The position numbers and the translations under genes were made by a program. Below are positions 36,452 through 36,721 of a stretch of 36,721 nucleotides of DNA, piece by piece. Each line of letters begins with the position of its first letter. The first letter of the stretch is position 1. A model generated the notes under the pieces. That model did not search any database, was not told the DNA's origin, and saw only the letters and a program-made list of their open reading frames with translations. Source of the stretch: a virus; IMG/VR virus record IMGVR_UViG_3300032294_000354, positions 1 through 36,721 of that record; one strand, 5' to 3'.

Positions 36452-36721
36452 ATGGCTAATGTAACTACTGGATCTGTCTCTGCGCAGTTCCAAACGTATT
36501 TTTCCAAGATGCTCTTGGAACGTGCGTTACCCTTGCTCCAAATGGAGCAGTTTGCAATGAAGGTGGCGTATCCTTCGAAAACTGGCGGAAATCGTACCAT
36601 CCGCTTCTTCAAATTTGATAATCCTTCGATCAGCAGCATTGTTGGTCTGTCGGAAGGCACGACTGTTAGCGATGGCTCGGATCAACGTCAGTTGACCCTG
36701 TCCACAGTTGAAGCGACCCTC
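36452..36721 (+). CDS. Major capsid protein, N4-gp56 family (5' part; continues at 1)
   Basis: The ATG at 36452 has AAAAGGA about ten bases upstream. The first 90 codons start MANVTTGSVSAQFQTYFSKMLLERALPLLQMEQFAMKVAYPSKTGGNRTIRFFKF, with the helix-turn and 'PLPxxxG-xTIRFxKF' plan of the family N-arm. The last 123 bases equal bases 1-123, and the frame continues from 124 to 882. See the entry at 1-882 for the rest of the protein. Confidence 0.9.
   Translation, partial: MANVTTGSVSAQFQTYFSKMLLERALPLLQMEQFAMKVAYPSKTGGNRTIRFFKFDNPSISSIVGLSEGTTVSDGSDQRQLTLSTVEATL
36599..36721. repeat. Terminal direct repeat, right copy
   Basis: Identical to bases 1-123. Because the capsid frame is continuous over this join, the molecule can be circularised by removing one copy. 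Confidence 0.93.

Noticed and set aside
1-36721. tRNA, integrase, repressor, DNA or RNA polymerase genes
   Set aside because: I looked for tRNA-like cloverleaf arms and for the protein motifs and saw none; a tRNA scan or HMM search could still reveal a divergent case.

Overview
This window is a closed dsDNA bacteriophage genome of about 36.6 kb, opened inside its major capsid gene. The last 123 bases repeat the first 123 exactly, and the capsid reading frame runs off the right end and resumes in frame at the left end. Virion genes indicate a short-tailed phage (podovirus type): an N4-gp56-family capsid protein, portal, scaffold, terminase, a P22/T7-like head-tail adaptor and nozzle, and three or four ejection proteins, with no tape measure, sheath or tail-tube genes. 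A Gram-negative, probably aquatic host is inferred from lipoproteins of outer-spanin type, a heptosyltransferase-like GT9 enzyme, Shine-Dalgarno-led translation and a muralytic endolysin. I see no integrase, repressor, tRNA, CRISPR array, RNA polymerase or DNA polymerase, so it looks obligately lytic and dependent on host polymerases.

Layout. Positions 29245-36721 and 1-13827 (rightward) form one late virion operon across the junction: terminase subunits, holin/spanin candidates, portal, a methyltransferase, scaffold, capsid, small head proteins, tail fibre with S74 chaperone, adaptor, nozzle, ejection proteins and endolysin. Positions 13824-14213 hold a lone leftward gene for a secreted protein of about 7-residue repeats. 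Positions 14250-26275 (rightward) hold a tightly coupled early/middle operon, mostly with ATGA stop-start overlaps: several PD-(D/E)XK nucleases, an SSB-like protein, a secreted 3D-domain protein, two glycosyltransferases, a 2OG-Fe(II) oxygenase, many small proteins, then a plasmid-like replication pair (AEP-type primase and RepA-like RecA-fold ATPase) followed by an iteron-like non-coding region. Positions 26379-29172 (leftward) hold ten small genes, including two single-TM microproteins of 26 and 28 residues and a GTG-started 47-residue gene. The rightward and leftward operons converge at a degenerate 29-bp tandem repeat array (26285-26405); the leftward and late operons diverge from a bidirectional promoter at 29179-29238.

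Most striking regulatory observation: four genes without a usable Shine-Dalgarno (14213-, 26576-, 29172-, 34553+) each have TTGAC(N) starting exactly 34 bp before their ATG, with a -10-like hexamer ending 6 bp before it. Three more (23220+, 25450+, 29245+) keep the same -10 position. This geometry puts the transcription start on or beside the A of ATG, so these genes probably make leaderless mRNAs, while genes inside operons use Shine-Dalgarno sites or stop-start coupling.

How it works together (inference): leaderless promoters start the transcription units; an AEP primase, RepA-like helicase, SSB-like protein and RecB-like nuclease handle replication and recombination while the host supplies polymerase; glycosyltransferases and the oxygenase modify a surface or DNA target; the late operon builds the capsid; lysis genes are dispersed over at least four places. 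All calls come from reading the sequence; no database search was run.
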